A DNA stretch of 64,000 nucleotides from Tetrapyrgos nigripes (GCA_013368315.1 JAACJM010000049.1:248001-312000), one strand, 5' to 3'; counted from the first letter of the stretch, positions 11,830-23,990 are shown. Numbers and translations are program-made. Notes: generated by a model not told the origin, from the letters alone.

Positions 11830-14800
11830 ATGAGCAGCTCAAACGCCACCCCCAGTTCCAAACCGAAACCATCGAAAATGAGGACCATGGCCCGGCGGAC
11901 GTCCTCTATGCTCAGTTTCGGTCGATCCTCAGGTTCGCAGCATAAAAATGATTCCTCATCCGAGACCAGCTCCGTTCGTCGACCAAGTATCGACCTTGAC
12001 GCCTCTACCACCAACGAGTCGAACTACGCTTCCAACGCTTCCAGCGCTTCCAACGCTTCCGCCTCCGCTTCCTCATCATCTTTAACCGTTGAGACGGCTC
12101 TCCCAGACCACCTCAAGGAACATATGCTACCCAGCACCATTCCAGAATCTCCAGCCCGAGAGGCCGCTGCGACTGCGGAAGAAGCGCAGGCACAGGCTGC
12201 AGGAAGGGTTAGGGTTCCACGCACTTCGTTATCACAGGTTGTTACAGCTATGAATGAGGCTTCATCGACATCGTCATCTGCTCCCCAAGCTAATGATGCG
12301 CCAGCTTCTACCGAGCGGCAGCCCGAGCCCGAGCCCGAGCAAAAGCCCACCCAAACACAGACGGTACCGGTACCGGTGCCTGCACCCGTCATCGTAACAG
12401 ACCCAGCCAGATATACGACCGAACCTGATTCCATGTCGCTGAAATCAACGAAATCTCCCACTCAAGGACATCCCGACGACTCTGGGTCTGTCGATAAACC
12501 CACGTCTTCCTCCATGACCAATCAATCCAACGCTCGCCCTCAGCCCCAGCTCCAGCCTCATGGTCCTTCTGACACTGACGTCGAGCCCGAGTCCAAGTCT
12601 AATTCTTACTTCGACACTACCCCGCGTCCAGCGGTAGAGATTCCGACCTTCCATGCTCAGTCACACTCAAGCCCAGAAGATTTGAAAAAGTTGAATGAAG
12701 AGATTTATAAGAATACGATTAGAGAGATTCCTCCTGAGGGTGAGGGTGAGGATGATGGAAGGGGGAGGGAAGAAGGTGTGAAGACGGCAGAGACGATGAC
12801 GCCTAGACCGTACGGATCGGGGAGTGTGAAAGGGTCAGCACCGGGACCAGCGGCAGCGTCAGGACCGGCTCAGGCTCAAGGTCAAGCAGCCCCTGCTAGT
12901 GCACCACAGACACGAGCACTGGCACCGGCTTCAACGACGGAATCGGGATCTAAACCAGCACATTCGGATCGTGCAGTAGCGGTTCAGCCCGTTCCGCCTG
13001 TACAACCTGCTCAGTCAGTTCCACCAGTCCAACCTGCTCGGCCTGTCCAGCCCGTTCAGCCCGTTCAACCAGTTCGACCAGCACCACCAGTCGAAGTTGC
13101 AGCTGAAGTGACGACGAAGGAGACTCAGACCGAGACCGAGACCAAGACGTCGGTGACGATTCCTGAGCCCGTGGTCATGCCTGTGCCTGTGTCGACAAAT
13201 GATGTAGCGAAGAAGGATCAGAACGCCGGTGGTAACGGTACTGCCAACGCCAACGACAACGACAACGACGACAACGAAGACCCATTCGCAGACCCGGTTG
13301 TACCGATTCAGATATCTGCTCAGCCATCGTTTCAGCCGTCGTTTGAGCAGGGTCGGGGTCAGGAGACGAATAATAATATGCCTCAGTATGTATCTATTTC
13401 CTTGCTCGCTATAGCCTTTTCTCCCCAACTTTTCTGACAATTTATCTGTGTAGACCACAACCTACCTTACCTCAAGCCCCAGCAGCCTTTAGCCAGGCTC
13501 CTCCACAAGTATTGTACATGCCTCTTCCACCGTTTCAGGATGTCAGTGGTGGTGGGGGTGGTGGGAAATTTAGAGGGTATGATACTTACAGTGATCATGA
13601 TAGAGCGAATGGGTATGTACTTCCTTTCTTATGACCTTGCGTACGTAGTTCCTAACTTGAGCTTTTCACACAGAGAAACAAGATCTCTCTTACCTCATCC
13701 TCATGGACAAGAACAAGCACTCCAAGGACAAGGGTACGGCTATGGCCCTGGGTTTGGTTATGGTGCTACTGCTACCGCGGCTGCAGCTCCTGGCAGTGGG
13801 ATGACACAGACGCATCACCAACACCAGCACTCTCAGTACCCTAATCCGAACCATCCGAGTGTACCCAGCTATGCGTACACTCATGGTTTGAACATACTAC
13901 CCACGTCGTCAACTTTGACTTCATCTTCTGATATGCCCACAAACACCGTCACCTTCCCCAGACTGAGCACCCCTTCCTCACATAAATCAACCAATGCCAG
14001 CACTACACATCCAAGACTCGTCCGTTTAGGCTGGACCGCTTATGCGTTACCCAACCCAGAAAACACGGTTTACTACGTCCACTCGAATTGGAAGATTACG
14101 ACCGATGTGGATTTAAGTAGGTTGAAAGAGTTGGATGAGGTGATGAGGTATTTGGATTTGAACAGGGTTGGGGAGAGTTTGACAGGGGAAGGCGGGGATG
14201 ATAGGGATGGGGATATGGGTACGGGTATGGGTACGGGTGTGGGGGTTCCACAGGGGTTTGAGTTGTGGTTGATTGATACGGGTTTGGACGGCCTAAGCCC
14301 TAGTACGGGTCAGACTCAGACTCAGACTCAGAGTACTGGGAATGGAACCGGTGCTGGTGCTGGGAAGGGAAAAAAGAGGAAACGGCCAGCGAAGGGAGAT
14401 TTCAATCCATTGAGATGTTGGGTGGATCATAGAAAGTGTTTGGCTTCGTTTGATCCGATATGGGATGCGAGAGTGGATGGCGTAAGTAGGAGTGTATCTC
14501 GTAGAGGAGAGCGGAATAGTATGGGTAGGACTGACGATGGTATGTGGTGAAATTTTTTGTTCTTTTTTCTTTGTTTTTGTTTTCTCCAGCTTTGCTTTCT
14601 CTTGCTGACTGCTTTACATATACAGCCCTAGACATGGAATACCGTTACTGGGCCTTCATAGAAAGTCATCCTGCGCACGTAGCCCTAGCGCCTAAAGCTC
14701 ATTCGGATGCAATAGAGTTACTTGAATGGGCCTCAACAGATCAGTTTTTGGCTCCCTATCAGAGTCAGCTTCATGGTGTACGGCCACCCTTTACACCGAC

Positions 14801-15866
14801 AGAATGTCAAGAACTGTTGAAATGGTTGAAGGCTTTCGGTAGTGCGTTATTTTGTTTCCTCTGAAGGTCATAGTAGTACTCATAACAATGGTCATCTTTA
14901 GACAAACCCGAATCATCAAGCGTCCACACCCGCGTCGTCGCCCGTATCTTCATGCGTGTTCTTCTCTGGCGTCAGATGCACCTTCGTCCACACAAACCTT
15001 TACCTGAGGACGTTCCTCGACCTGTGTACCTCACGCATATCGCTCAACAGACGCACTACAGGAGCCAATCATTCCTCCGTACACTCCTGGATGTTATTGT
15101 TTCCATCGTGTTTATGGGCATTCCGTATATGATCTATACAAGAGCGGTATACGCTCAGAGGATGGATGCAGAGTATGGTATGGGTGGTTTAGGTGCAAGT
15201 TTGAGAGTGTTTGGTATGAGGGATGCAGGACCGTTGATGTTGATTGGGGGGTGTACTTGTTTGGTGGTATGTTTTCTCGTTTTTGCGTTGGGGTCGTTCC
15301 TTTGCCGTATCAACTGATTGGTTGCCTTCATTTTGCCCTTGTTCTTGTTCTGTCCAGGCCGCAATCGTACTGAGCGCCTCAGTAACGTTCTTGACATTAC
15401 CCGGTCTGGATTGGATTTCGCGTATAGTGGGATTCGTAGCAATTATTCTTGCTGGATTTTCTATAGTGTCGACTGTCTTGGCCCTGTTCAGCTTTAAAGC
15501 CGAAATGGAGAGAACGTCGCTATATGTGGGTGGAGAAGGCTTAATGGTGCATTCTGTGAGTACACTTTCCTTTCTTTGTCTTGCTCTTAGTTCCTTTTGT
15601 GTAACGAGCCAACTGCTTACTCGTCATCTGCTCTCCGTATACAGCGCCGAATAATCATGCTCTCACTCCCCCTCGCCTTCTGCATCTACTCTATCGTCGC
15701 ATTTGCCGCTGGTATCGCGCTGTATTCGATCAGAGGGATGCAAGCGCAGGTTCCACCGGGGTTGATAGAGAGTCATTTTTCGAATTACACGCAATGGACG
15801 ACGCTGGGTGTTCTTGGTGGGCTGGGAGGTGTGATTGCGGTTGCGACTGCTGTGTTGTTGGGATGA
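11830..15866 (+). CDS. Large low-complexity protein with WW-like domain and C-terminal membrane segments
   Basis: Function unknown; probably a membrane-anchored scaffold. Exons: 11830-13385, 13454-13612, 13674-14539, 14626-14838, 14902-15266, 15358-15555, 15645-15866 (3579 nt, 1192 aa). Residues 1 to about 640 are Ser/Pro/Gln/Val-rich low complexity (PVQPVQPV-type runs). A WW-like module follows, with first Trp in LVRLGWTAYALPNPENTVYY and second aromatic in SNWKITTDVDL. Next is a conserved-looking block (CWVDHRKCLASFDPIWDARV; YRYWAFIESHPAHVAL). At least five hydrophobic segments lie in the last 300 residues (SIVFMGIPYMIYT, PLMLIGGCTCLV, IVGFVAIILAGFSIVSTVLAL, AFCIYSIVAFAAGIAL, TLGVLGGLGGVIAVATAVLLG). 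The frame is open upstream to 11674, but MSSSNATPSS at 11830 is preferred because the upstream part is hydrophobic and UTR-like. Confidence 0.8.
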
Positions 15867-16321
15867 AGGTCTCGAGTTATTGGGATGAAGGGTTTTCGAA
15901 AGGCGAGTAGGATGTGTTGGGTTAGTTTGGTGTTGGAAGTTGTTTTCGTTCTTTAAAGTGCTGTTTCAGTGTAATTTTAGTTCAACTAAGTCTTCTTTGT
16001 ATCTATCTATGTTGTTGTTATAAGTACATGTTTTCCGAATTTTATGGATAGATGATGTCCCAAAACCGAGGAGCTCTAAGCGTCTCGGAGTTCTACACGT
16101 GCTTGAGATTCTTGTTCCACTTCGACTCTTTGAAAGTTTCTTTGGAGTTCTTCCTCTCTGCATACTCATGGCTTTCTTTCCGCGAATTACCCTCAGAATC
16201 TACCATCTTCAAGACTGAAGATAGCCGTGGATATTACAAATGATGTGGGGATCACTAGTTTCATTAAATGAACTAGTCATTTGGCGCCACTTTTACTCAG
16301 TTTCTCTTGACCGCGACGGCC
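15867..16321. other. Intergenic, no gene seen
   Basis: This stretch holds the 3' flank of the WW-like gene and the promoter side of the first DUF1772 gene. I see no repeat or RNA gene. Confidence 0.5.
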
Positions 16322-16920
16322 ATGTCCATCAGCTCCCATAATTTTGGGTACGGTACTGGGACCAGGATAGCGCTAGCATTGGGTATAGCAGGGTCTGCAT
16401 TCGTTTCCGGTACGTGTCCCGTCCTTGGATTTTGAACAAATCTCATTGTTCCATTGTTCCAGGCTCGCTCTTTGCTTCATCCTTCTTGACTATACCAGCT
16501 CTGCTCACCCCATCACGCTCGTTTTCTCCGGCATATCTCGCTGCACAATGGTCGCGACTAGCTGGACGAGGTCGAGCACTCATATCACCTCTTGCACTCA
16601 TCGCTAGTGTTGCGTATGGTTTCGCAGCATATTCGCTTCACTATTCATACTCTCAGTCCAAAGCGAAACTGTACCTGTTCGCTGGACTTTTAACAATTAG
16701 TTCTTGGCCGTACGCCAATATTTGCATGCGTGCAGTCCACAATGCGTTGGAGCAGAAGGCGAGGAGTTTGGCTAGCGCACCGCTGGATGAAGGTTCGGTT
16801 CGGAAACGAGAGATTATAGAGACGGAGAGACTGGTTCAGACTTGGGCATGGCAGAATGTGGGAAGAGGTCTGTTACCGCTGGTGGGATGTGCCCTTGGTA
16901 TTGTTGCCCTGTTGTTTTGA
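16322..16920 (+). CDS. DUF1772-type membrane protein (anthrone-oxygenase-like), copy 1
   Basis: A small integral membrane protein of the DUF1772 family; some members act as anthrone oxygenases in polyketide pathways, but most fungal members are uncharacterised. Exons 16322-16409 and 16463-16920 (546 nt, 181 aa). Sequence landmarks: N-terminal GIAGSAFVSGSLFASSFLTIPALL, the family-like LAAQWSRLAGRGRALISPLALIAS, a third segment YLFAGLLTISSWPYANICM, and the C-terminal NVGRGLLPLVGCALGIVALLF. This gives about four hydrophobic helices. The next gene, about 335 bp downstream, is a paralogue with an intron at the same position (inside the SG|S codons). No polyketide synthase lies nearby, so a biosynthetic role is not supported here. 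Confidence 0.82.
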
Positions 16921-17254
16921 ACAACGGAAGAATGACGAGTTTAGTGCATCATTGTTGACTGCATGAATGACGGGGCGCCCTCGTGGCCCTGAGCATCACA
17001 CCTTGGTTGAAGCCCGAAGACTTGGAGAAAACTAAGTGCAAATACCTCACTTCTGGCTGCACTGAGCAGCTCTCCGACAGCCTTGTTCTACATAGCTTAT
17101 TCTAGGCATTGGGGCGGCAGGGTCACATTCCAATATCAAATACTGAACCACTTACCATTGCCGTTGTGGTGACGTATGTAGCTGTCAGTGGCGAAGCGAA
17201 TCGCTTTAAAAAAGGGGTTGGTCGTCAGACATCACTTCATCTACAACCTACACC
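16921..17254. other. Spacer between tandem DUF1772 genes
   Basis: This 334 bp spacer shows no additional gene. It should contain the promoter of copy 2; no clear TATA box is seen. Confidence 0.5.
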
Positions 17255-17817
17255 ATGTCCACAGGGCCTTCTGGAATTCGTGTTGCGCAAGTCTTGGGAA
17301 TAGCGGGCTCGGCGTTTGTGTCTGGTTCGCATTTCTATCCCTCTGTTCTCGCCAATTACTCACGTGTCACATCTTAGGCTCCATCTTCTCCATCTCCTTT
17401 ATCTCTTTCCCTTCCCTCTTAACCTCCCCAAACCATCTCGCTGCCCAATGGGCCAACCTCTATGCGCGAGGTGCCACGCTTATGCCTCCTCTCAGTATCC
17501 TCAGCAGTAGCGCCTTTGCATATTCCGCCTATTTCCTCTACAAGAACCCTACTGGATTCGGTCTCTCCGAGTCTACCAGCTTGACTAAAGCCAAGCTGTA
17601 CATCTTTGCAGCGCTCCTCACTGTTGGAATTGTCCCATACACCCGTGGAATGATGCTACCAACGAACAACAAGTTGAAGGCCAGGAAGGATGGATTAGAC
17701 TTGGCGTATACCGATGAGACACTGGAGCTCGCGGTGAAGTGGAATATGATGAACGCAGGAAGGGGTTTGTTGCCTTTCTTGGGTGCTGTGGTTGGTAGCG
17801 TCGGGTTGTTGCTCTAG
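17255..17817 (+). CDS. DUF1772-type membrane protein, copy 2 (tandem paralogue)
   Basis: Paralogue of the gene at 16322. Exons 17255-17324 and 17378-17817 (510 nt, 169 aa). It starts MSTGPSGIRVAQVLGIAGSA, then FVSGSIFSISFISFPSLL, NHLAAQWANLYARGATLMPPL, LYIFAALLTVGIVPYTRGMM and the C-terminal NMMNAGRGLLPFLGAVVGSVG. The shared blocks (GIAGSAFVSGS, LAAQW, the A-R-G-x-A loop, GRGLLP) and the identical intron position show tandem duplication followed by divergence. The intron donor is GTTCGC, weaker than usual, but the acceptor and the frame support it. Topology of about four helices is inferred. Confidence 0.82.
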
Positions 17818-18492
17818 CGGTGATGTTGGCTGTCTTTGGTAAGTCTTCAAATTTACTGAGCGTAGTGTCGCGTACTGATGTGAGCTTGTCAGTAGGTTGT
17901 AAATCATAGCTTCTAATAGGCAAATTGTACACTGCATCTTAATGAGATTCTTTTCTGATACCCATGCTGCGCTTCGCAGTCGTCCTTCTCGTTGACTGGC
18001 GTTCCTCGTTATATTGACGTTTAGGCCCAGAAGTCTTTTTGCCTGAGAAAAGAAAAACGGAACCTTTCACACAGACAACTTCTTCTGCTTCACTACGTCC
18101 AAAATGATCGACCTTCTCCCACGCAAGTGGCTAGGAGCTGTCTATTCCGAGTTCTCCCATGGTTCCAGTGGTCTTCTACGGGATTCCGAAAATTTACGGC
18201 CCTTCTCATGTGTACCTTCTTGCTCAGGAGTCAGTGAATTCGTCTGTACCGTTTTTAGATCGGCTTCTCCCAAGGAGTGGTGCGGTTGGAGTCTATGAAA
18301 GGTCCTATCCAATGGAAGGTCTTCTCGTCAAAGCGTGGGGCTGGGGATGTCGAAGGGTATAAAGTCGTTGTGAAGGAAGGCATGTCAATCTGTGGGTTCC
18401 ATCATCGTCCAACCTCTACCTGACTTATCTTTTCGTTTTCACACATCCTCTCTCCACAGAAGGAAAGACACCCTCATCGACTCGGACCTGAC
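17818..18492. other. Intergenic with promoter of the SatP-type transporter
   Basis: A 64-codon open frame starts at 18104, but it has no domain and ends before the TATA box, so I do not call it. A TATAAA sequence sits at 18358-18363, 130 bp before the next start codon. Confidence 0.45.
18358..18363 (+). promoter_or_regulatory. TATA box of the SatP-type transporter gene
   Basis: TATAAA lies 130 bp upstream of the ATG at 18493, in the context gaagggtataaagtcg. Confidence 0.45.
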
Positions 18493-19712
18493 ATGCCTTC
18501 TACAAACTCCAACGATATTGAGAAAAACACTGTCGGACGGGCAGAGTACGGCCCAGGGTCGGCCGATCCAGTCTCTTATGAGAGGTACCCTTCGCATATT
18601 GCGAACCCTGGCCCTGCGTGAGTGTCTGACTCGTCTCTGTTGCCTCGGTGCCCAGAGGATTGACGGTGTCTAACTGACTCTGCTGCGTATGATTATGACT
18701 ATGACGATTATGATTTAGTGGACTCTTCTCCTTCGCGGCCACCACGTTCATCCTCTCGATGTACAACGTCAACACGCGCGGGGTGACGCATCCAAATGTT
18801 GTCGTTGGAATGGCTATTTTTGGAGGAGGATTAACGCAGTTTATTGCTGGGATGTGGGAGTTTCCCAGAGGGAATGTTTTTGGAGCTACTGGTGAGTACT
18901 CCTATATGTTGATGTTAGGCGTGTCGACCTTCCATGCCTATCTTTCATTATGTCTCCTCCGACACTGTAACTTTCGCTGATTCGTTTTCCGTCTCTGTCT
19001 CTGTTTCTAGCTTTTTCATCCTATGGAGCCTTCTGGATGTCATTTGCAACGATTAACATTCCTGCTTCTGGAATTGCAGCTGCGTATCCTACCGAGGAAG
19101 AGATGGCTAATGCGTTGGGAATTTATCTGATTACTTGGATGATGATTACTATTTTCTTCTTGTGAGTATCATACACCTACATTCTTTGCAGAGTGCCTCT
19201 TTCCAGAAGACGTTCCAAGCAATGATCTGCTGTTTCGTTTCACCGTGGACCTGACGTTGATGCTGACCAAATTGTCCCGATTTCTTTGTTTCTTTGTAGA
19301 ATGGCTGTCATCAGAAGAAGCGTCTGCTTTAGCGTCTTGCTCACCCTTCTTACCATCGCACTTGGTCTCCTGAGCGCTGCAGAATTTACTGGAAGTGGCG
19401 CGTACGTCCCGTCTTTCTACTCTATCTTTTTCTCTTTCGCTTTCTCACTGTTTCCATTTTTCTCTTTCTCGTTTCCTCTTTTTGCGTTTCGTCCTCGTTG
19501 ACTCGCCACCCAACACCCACCCAATACTCACCTCAAATTCTGCCTACCGATACATTGCTAATGTTAATGCTGATCCATACAGGGTCCAAAAAGCCGGTGG
19601 TGTATTCGGTATCATGACGGGCTTGGTTGCGTTTTACATCGGTGTTGGTGAACTACTCGCTGCTGAGTCGACTGCGATTATAAGGGTTCCGCTTGGGAAT
19701 CGTCAAGCTTAG
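18493..19712 (+). CDS. Gpr1/Fun34/SatP family acetate (or ammonium) transporter
   Basis: A plasma-membrane acetate/succinate or ammonium-export permease of the Gpr1/Fun34/YaaH (SatP, AceTr) family. Exons 18493-18617, 18719-18891, 19011-19161, 19300-19401, 19583-19712 (681 nt, 226 aa). The family signature appears as NPGPAGLFSFAATTFILSMYN at residues 38-58. Six hydrophobic helices follow in order: FSFAATTFILSMYNV, NVVVGMAIFGGGLTQFIAG, FSSYGAFWMSFATINIPA, NALGIYLITWMMITIFFL, SVLLTLLTIALGLLSAA, FGIMTGLVAFYIGVGELLAAE. Length is slightly short of typical fungal members, with a short hydrophilic N-terminus. The substrate cannot be told from sequence. In yeasts the family responds to acetate or ammonia signals. 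The neighbouring genes suggest no pathway. Confidence 0.88.
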
Positions 19713-20015
19713 GTCATAGTTGGCGTTGGGGTTGAGTGAGGAAGGTAGAGAAGAACAGGAAAAAGAGGGGGAAAAACAAAAAGAAAAGAAAGATTTTCCT
19801 TGTATTATTTCAAGAGATACATTTTTTCGCTACATTGTCAATCTATGTATAAACCCATCGTGTCCGTGTCCTGTCGGAGACGATGGACGAGGTACAAAAT
19901 TCTATACTAAACAGTGCAAAGTCCCATCCCAATCCAATCCAAATAATCATAAGGTACAGTAACAGAGAGCATCCTCACCGATACAGGACCCCCACCGAAA
20001 AAAAAGATAAAAAGA
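19713..20015. other. Convergent spacer
   Basis: About 300 bp between the 3' ends of the transporter and GH16 B. It is purine-rich (gaaggtagagaagaacagg and similar) and holds no supported gene. Confidence 0.5.
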
Positions 20016-21540
20016 TCACAACAAGGAGAAAGTCATAAATGAGAATAAGATACAAAGCTTCGCAGTGGTCATGATATTCGTCAACTTCGTTATACCAACG
20101 GCAATAGCATCATTCTGGTCTGGAGCAGGCGTAACAGTGACACTCGGATTTGTCGATGCCGATGTCGTGGAAGGGGATTGCCCATCAGTTGATCCAGCGT
20201 TTACTTGCCCCGCTCCTGGTACCGCAGCAGCTGCGTACGTCCGAATGTATCCAAGCTCCCAATATGCGGTATTGTAGACTGGGTTTCCTGAGCCTATGAC
20301 ATTGGATAGCTGGAAGTAAATTAAAACGGGGAGGGAGATGGGTGGATTCGGTTAATGGAAATGGAGCTGGTGAAGGGTAAGAAGAATGAGATCACTCACG
20401 CAGGTGTTTGGACAGGTGGAGGAGTAGATATCTGGGACGCCGGCCCTATTGGGTTTAGGACGTCAGTCGAACAATTGCAAAACAAGCAGCAAAGCTACAC
20501 ATACCATACACCGCAAAGCGTAATGTCTATGATCAGTTGCTGAGGTTGGAAATATTGTGCAATGTTACATCCAGCAGCGGGATAAGCTGCGCTTGGAGCT
20601 CCCCAGTCTGTCAGATCATCGAAAGTCGAGCTTGACGTTGCACTGGTTATGGAATGCGGAACATCTGGGCGCTGCGCAATGCGAATGAACATAATGTCAT
20701 TGTCAATGACCGTCTCAGCCCAAGCAAGTATGAAATCACTTACAGACCAAAACCACATGTAAATACCCGACACATCCAACTGCAACGCAAACATGCCTCC
20801 TCCAGCGGCAGCAAACCCGCTATTATAGCTATTCGGCTTTGTCTCTTGTACCAGGCACCCCTGGGGTGTAGAACAATCGTTCGTGTCAGTCAACCCCGTT
20901 TGTCCATTATCACCCGCCTGCCAGCACCCTGGAAGGGTATGCAAAGCCATTTGGTTCTGCGGAAGCATGTTGATAGCTTCGATAACGTCGATTTCGCCAC
21001 CGTTGGGCCATTCAATGTTGGCTCCTAACGTCCAGAGGGAGGGCCAGACGGAACAACCGTAGGGGATGTGGTAGGCATCGATAAGGAAGAGAGATCCGAC
21101 TGGGTAGGCATCTTTAGAGGTGATTTTGATCTGTGAGGTAGGATGGGCAGCGAGTCAGCTTTGAAAGGGTTGTTGGTAGGTCCATGCGTACCGTATTCCG
21201 GTTGACCAAGGGAGCGTCAGGAATAAAGGTGGTGTTGTCCACACGAATGACGGCATGTCCGTTCCCGTCAACAAAGGTAAGCTGCTGCGTCATTGCGGTG
21301 GTTTGGTCGACGTAGCTTACATTGCCTGGAAGTGAGGGTTTGAGAACAAGAAGGAAAGTTGAGAATGGACTGAAGCAAAGTCGGTAACGCACCCCATGTT
21401 GTGTTATCCACATTCCCGTAGTAGTCCCATCCGTCAAAGAACGATTGGCCAGAGTACTCTCGCAAGGGCACGTATGTCCCAAACGCGCAAGGAAGCCAAA
21501 CCAGGAAGTAGAGAACAATTTGCCGGAAGCTCATCGTCAT
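20016..21540 (-). CDS. GH16 family beta-glucanase-like secreted protein, probably GPI-anchored (GH16 B)
   Basis: A secreted GH16 hydrolase or transglycosylase-like protein. Minus-strand exons: 21393-21540, 21192-21325, 20744-21130, 20505-20671, 20400-20445, 20016-20309 (1176 nt, 391 aa). Start MTMSFRQIVLYFLVWLPCAFG, a signal peptide, then YSGQSFFDGWDYYGNVDNTTW, typical of the family N-terminus. Catalytic motif GGEIDVIEAIN, both Glu present. A Cys-containing segment, CGVWAGVPDIYSSTCPNTC, is spread over three exons. Near the end, AYWELGYIRTY matches the usual last strand. The tail is Ser/Thr/Pro-rich and ends in a hydrophobic stretch (KLCILFSFMTFSLL), which suggests a GPI signal. In GH16 A the motif is GELDILEGVN, so the two are separate subfamily members rather than recent duplicates. 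Confidence 0.9.
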
Positions 21541-23312
21541 CCTTGGGATTCTATCCGGTCTTGAACCTACTTCAGGTTGGAGCACAAGGGTCGTACGGCT
21601 TGACTATTGAGGTATCGGGGTTGAAAAGAGGGCCTGAAGAACTCCCGTTCATGGATGCCGTTATAACCGGGAAAACATCAACCACATGGTTGTAGATACC
21701 ATCCACAGAAAAGATTATTTAGGGAGCGGCTCCGCTTCAGCCTCGAGGCAGCTTGATTGTCAAATGATCGATGTCATTCAAAAAGGTTAGTCCTCGAGCT
21801 TGAGCGCTCCGGTCCTTGTGTCCTATAGGCGGTTCGGAGACACAGCATTGGTACATAGAACTTTCGAAAGAGGAAGCAGTGAAAGTCCTGCTGTGCGTCA
21901 AGGGTCAAAATGGGCGCTTCTCCCAAAAAAGGCAAGCACTGCCAGTCCAACTGGCAATGGCCTCTATACTCGTCACTTTCACTTGGTCTCTACCATTCTT
22001 ACATATCTACACCAGCAATTTGTATGTACATCGTTTCTGTGAAAAAAAACTATAATAAATAAAATGCATACCGCAAAGACCAACATGCAAGATACTTGCT
22101 TGCAACTACGCTGCTGCACGAATTCTCGGCTAGTTTCTTCAGTGGCCGTTCAAACGTTCATTCTGGTCGCGGCCTGCAGGTTGGCAGCTCCTTTCTTACA
22201 TCCCTTCACTGCCATCCCGAAGGAAGCCCATGGCCAGGACCTGCAACCAAAGGCGAAGAGAAGATAGCCAAAAATTTGCGCAGTCAATGGGTGGGCAGTT
22301 GCAATTCTCATACCGCGGAATCCAAACGCCGTGTAATGCAACGCCTCAAATGCCTAGCCCGAGGAGGTCCAAGGAGGTCTAGTGTTCCCGACAGAATCTC
22401 CGAAACTGTATCGTATACCTCGTTCCCTCACGGCCAAATGAACCAGCAACCGTCTCCACCATGATATGGTCCGGATTGACCATTTCCTGTCGTTGCTAGC
22501 ACATTCATAAAGAGCAGCCGTGTTCTTCCAACGTCACGGTTGTAATCGGAAGACTCAGACTCAGAAACAACGTTGCTTGGACTTGCTGCGTTGCTATGTA
22601 TGCAACGTATGACGTTTGGATCATGCAGGCTGCCTGGAATGCTCCACGACAGGAGGTTTGACAGCAAGTTGACGGTTTAAAAAGCGCACTGCCAGTGTTA
22701 GCGTGTCCACCTTTACGCTCACCTTGCTACCCACTCATTGCTACGACTGCTAACGCTGGTATCATGACGCCGAGAAATAACCCGTTTCGTGGAGGTGCCA
22801 GTGAAGAGTCCTTCGACCTGTACTACCTTGCGGCCGCCCACTCTGTCTTTACAGGACGGATATCGCAGTCAGTGAAGGGCTCAGATTATTGGTATGCACC
22901 ATTTCACTCACCTGTTCGGCTTTGTATGCTGAGAAGGAAGACACTGTGGATTAGCGGCTGAAAACGTAGTATTGGCAAACGAGAGGAATTGAAGAGCATT
23001 CTAGGCTGTGGGCGTTAGGTATGCACATCTTTACCATGACGCTAAGGGTTTTAACTGAACGACGTTGAGTGTTAGCCATGTGCCTACTCGATGGCGACCT
23101 GACGTGAAGGTTCCCTGGAGATGGTGGACTTTCTGGATCAGACTTGGAGAAGATGACGAACAAAACCCATTCTATAGGTTACGGATTATACGTAGCGTAC
23201 AAATGTGGCAGTATTGTAAGCAGATTATACATCTAGGACAGATGTCAGTGACATGCGAGGAAACGAAGCGACAATCCTTTACGTATAGGGGTAAACATGC
23301 GACCTTCCTACA
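21541..23312. other. Intergenic 1.8 kb without a supported gene
   Basis: Several open frames of 70-120 codons occur on both strands (for example 21800-22055 and 22096-22464). None has a recognisable domain, a start context or consistent splice sites. The first part is the promoter region of GH16 B. I see no tRNA or clear repeat. Confidence 0.4.
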
Positions 23313-23937
23313 TCAAGCTCTGCGTTTCCCCTTCCCTGGCCTCGGCTGAGCTTCATATGCATTAACATCCGAATCTGAGGACTCTTCTAGGGTATGCACA
23401 GTCCCAGATCCACCGTCACGGTTCTGCATCCCCGACCCACCGCCGGAATCTCCAGAGCTACGACCATGTCCATGAGAATGAGAATGACTGTGATTATGGT
23501 TGTGACCATGCTCGCAATCCGAATCGTCAGAGTCAGACGAATCCTCTTCCGAAGACGACTCGTCGAATGCCTTTGGCTTGTGGTAGATACAACAGACTGT
23601 TAAGAATGGATGAAAGAGACAATTTGGCCAGGGTAATGGTCAGTCTCTCGTTCAAAATAATAGCAGAATAATCAAGTAAAATATACACACTCTTAGATGA
23701 CTTCTTCCCACATCCCTCGTTGTCCACGACGTCATCGCTCCAGACTACCTTTTGCCTCGTTTTCTTGGTTGCCCCGTGCAGTCTAAGAGTTCCAACAGCT
23801 CCGGAGCTAGAGTCTCTGCCTGGTGTATCACCAGCATCGTCATCGTGTTGTTCATTGGGAGGTGCGCCAGTAATGGTGATGGTCCGAGAACCGTCGCCAG
23901 GTGCAGAGGTGTTTGGGCGTCGTCGTGTGGATGCCAT
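23313..23937 (-). CDS. YPI1: Type 1 protein phosphatase inhibitor, YPI1/PPP1R11 family
   Basis: A regulatory inhibitor of protein phosphatase 1 (yeast Ypi1, animal inhibitor-3). Exons on minus: 23691-23937 and 23313-23596 (531 nt, 176 aa). The family core is unmistakable: KVVWSDDVVDNEGCGKKSSK, where VxW is the PP1-docking RVxF-like motif, joined across the intron to ICCIYHKPKAFDES and an acidic Ser/Asp run (SSSEDDSSDSDDSD). After that comes an unusual His-rich stretch, CEHGHNHNHSHSHSHGHGR (residues about 116-134), and a basic end (PRPGKGKRRA). Orthologues usually act in the nucleus with Glc7 and Sds22. The His-rich insert is not part of the core and could bind metal; that is inference. A MITE lies only 53 bp upstream of the start codon. 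Confidence 0.92.
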
Positions 23938-23990
23938 TGGGCTTGAGCAATGAGGATATGAAGGCAAGTTGTTGGTGAGAGTCGGAGATA

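Noticed and set aside
18104..18362. Two short plus frames upstream of the SatP-type transporter
   Set aside because: No domain, they overlap each other and end at the TATA box of the transporter.
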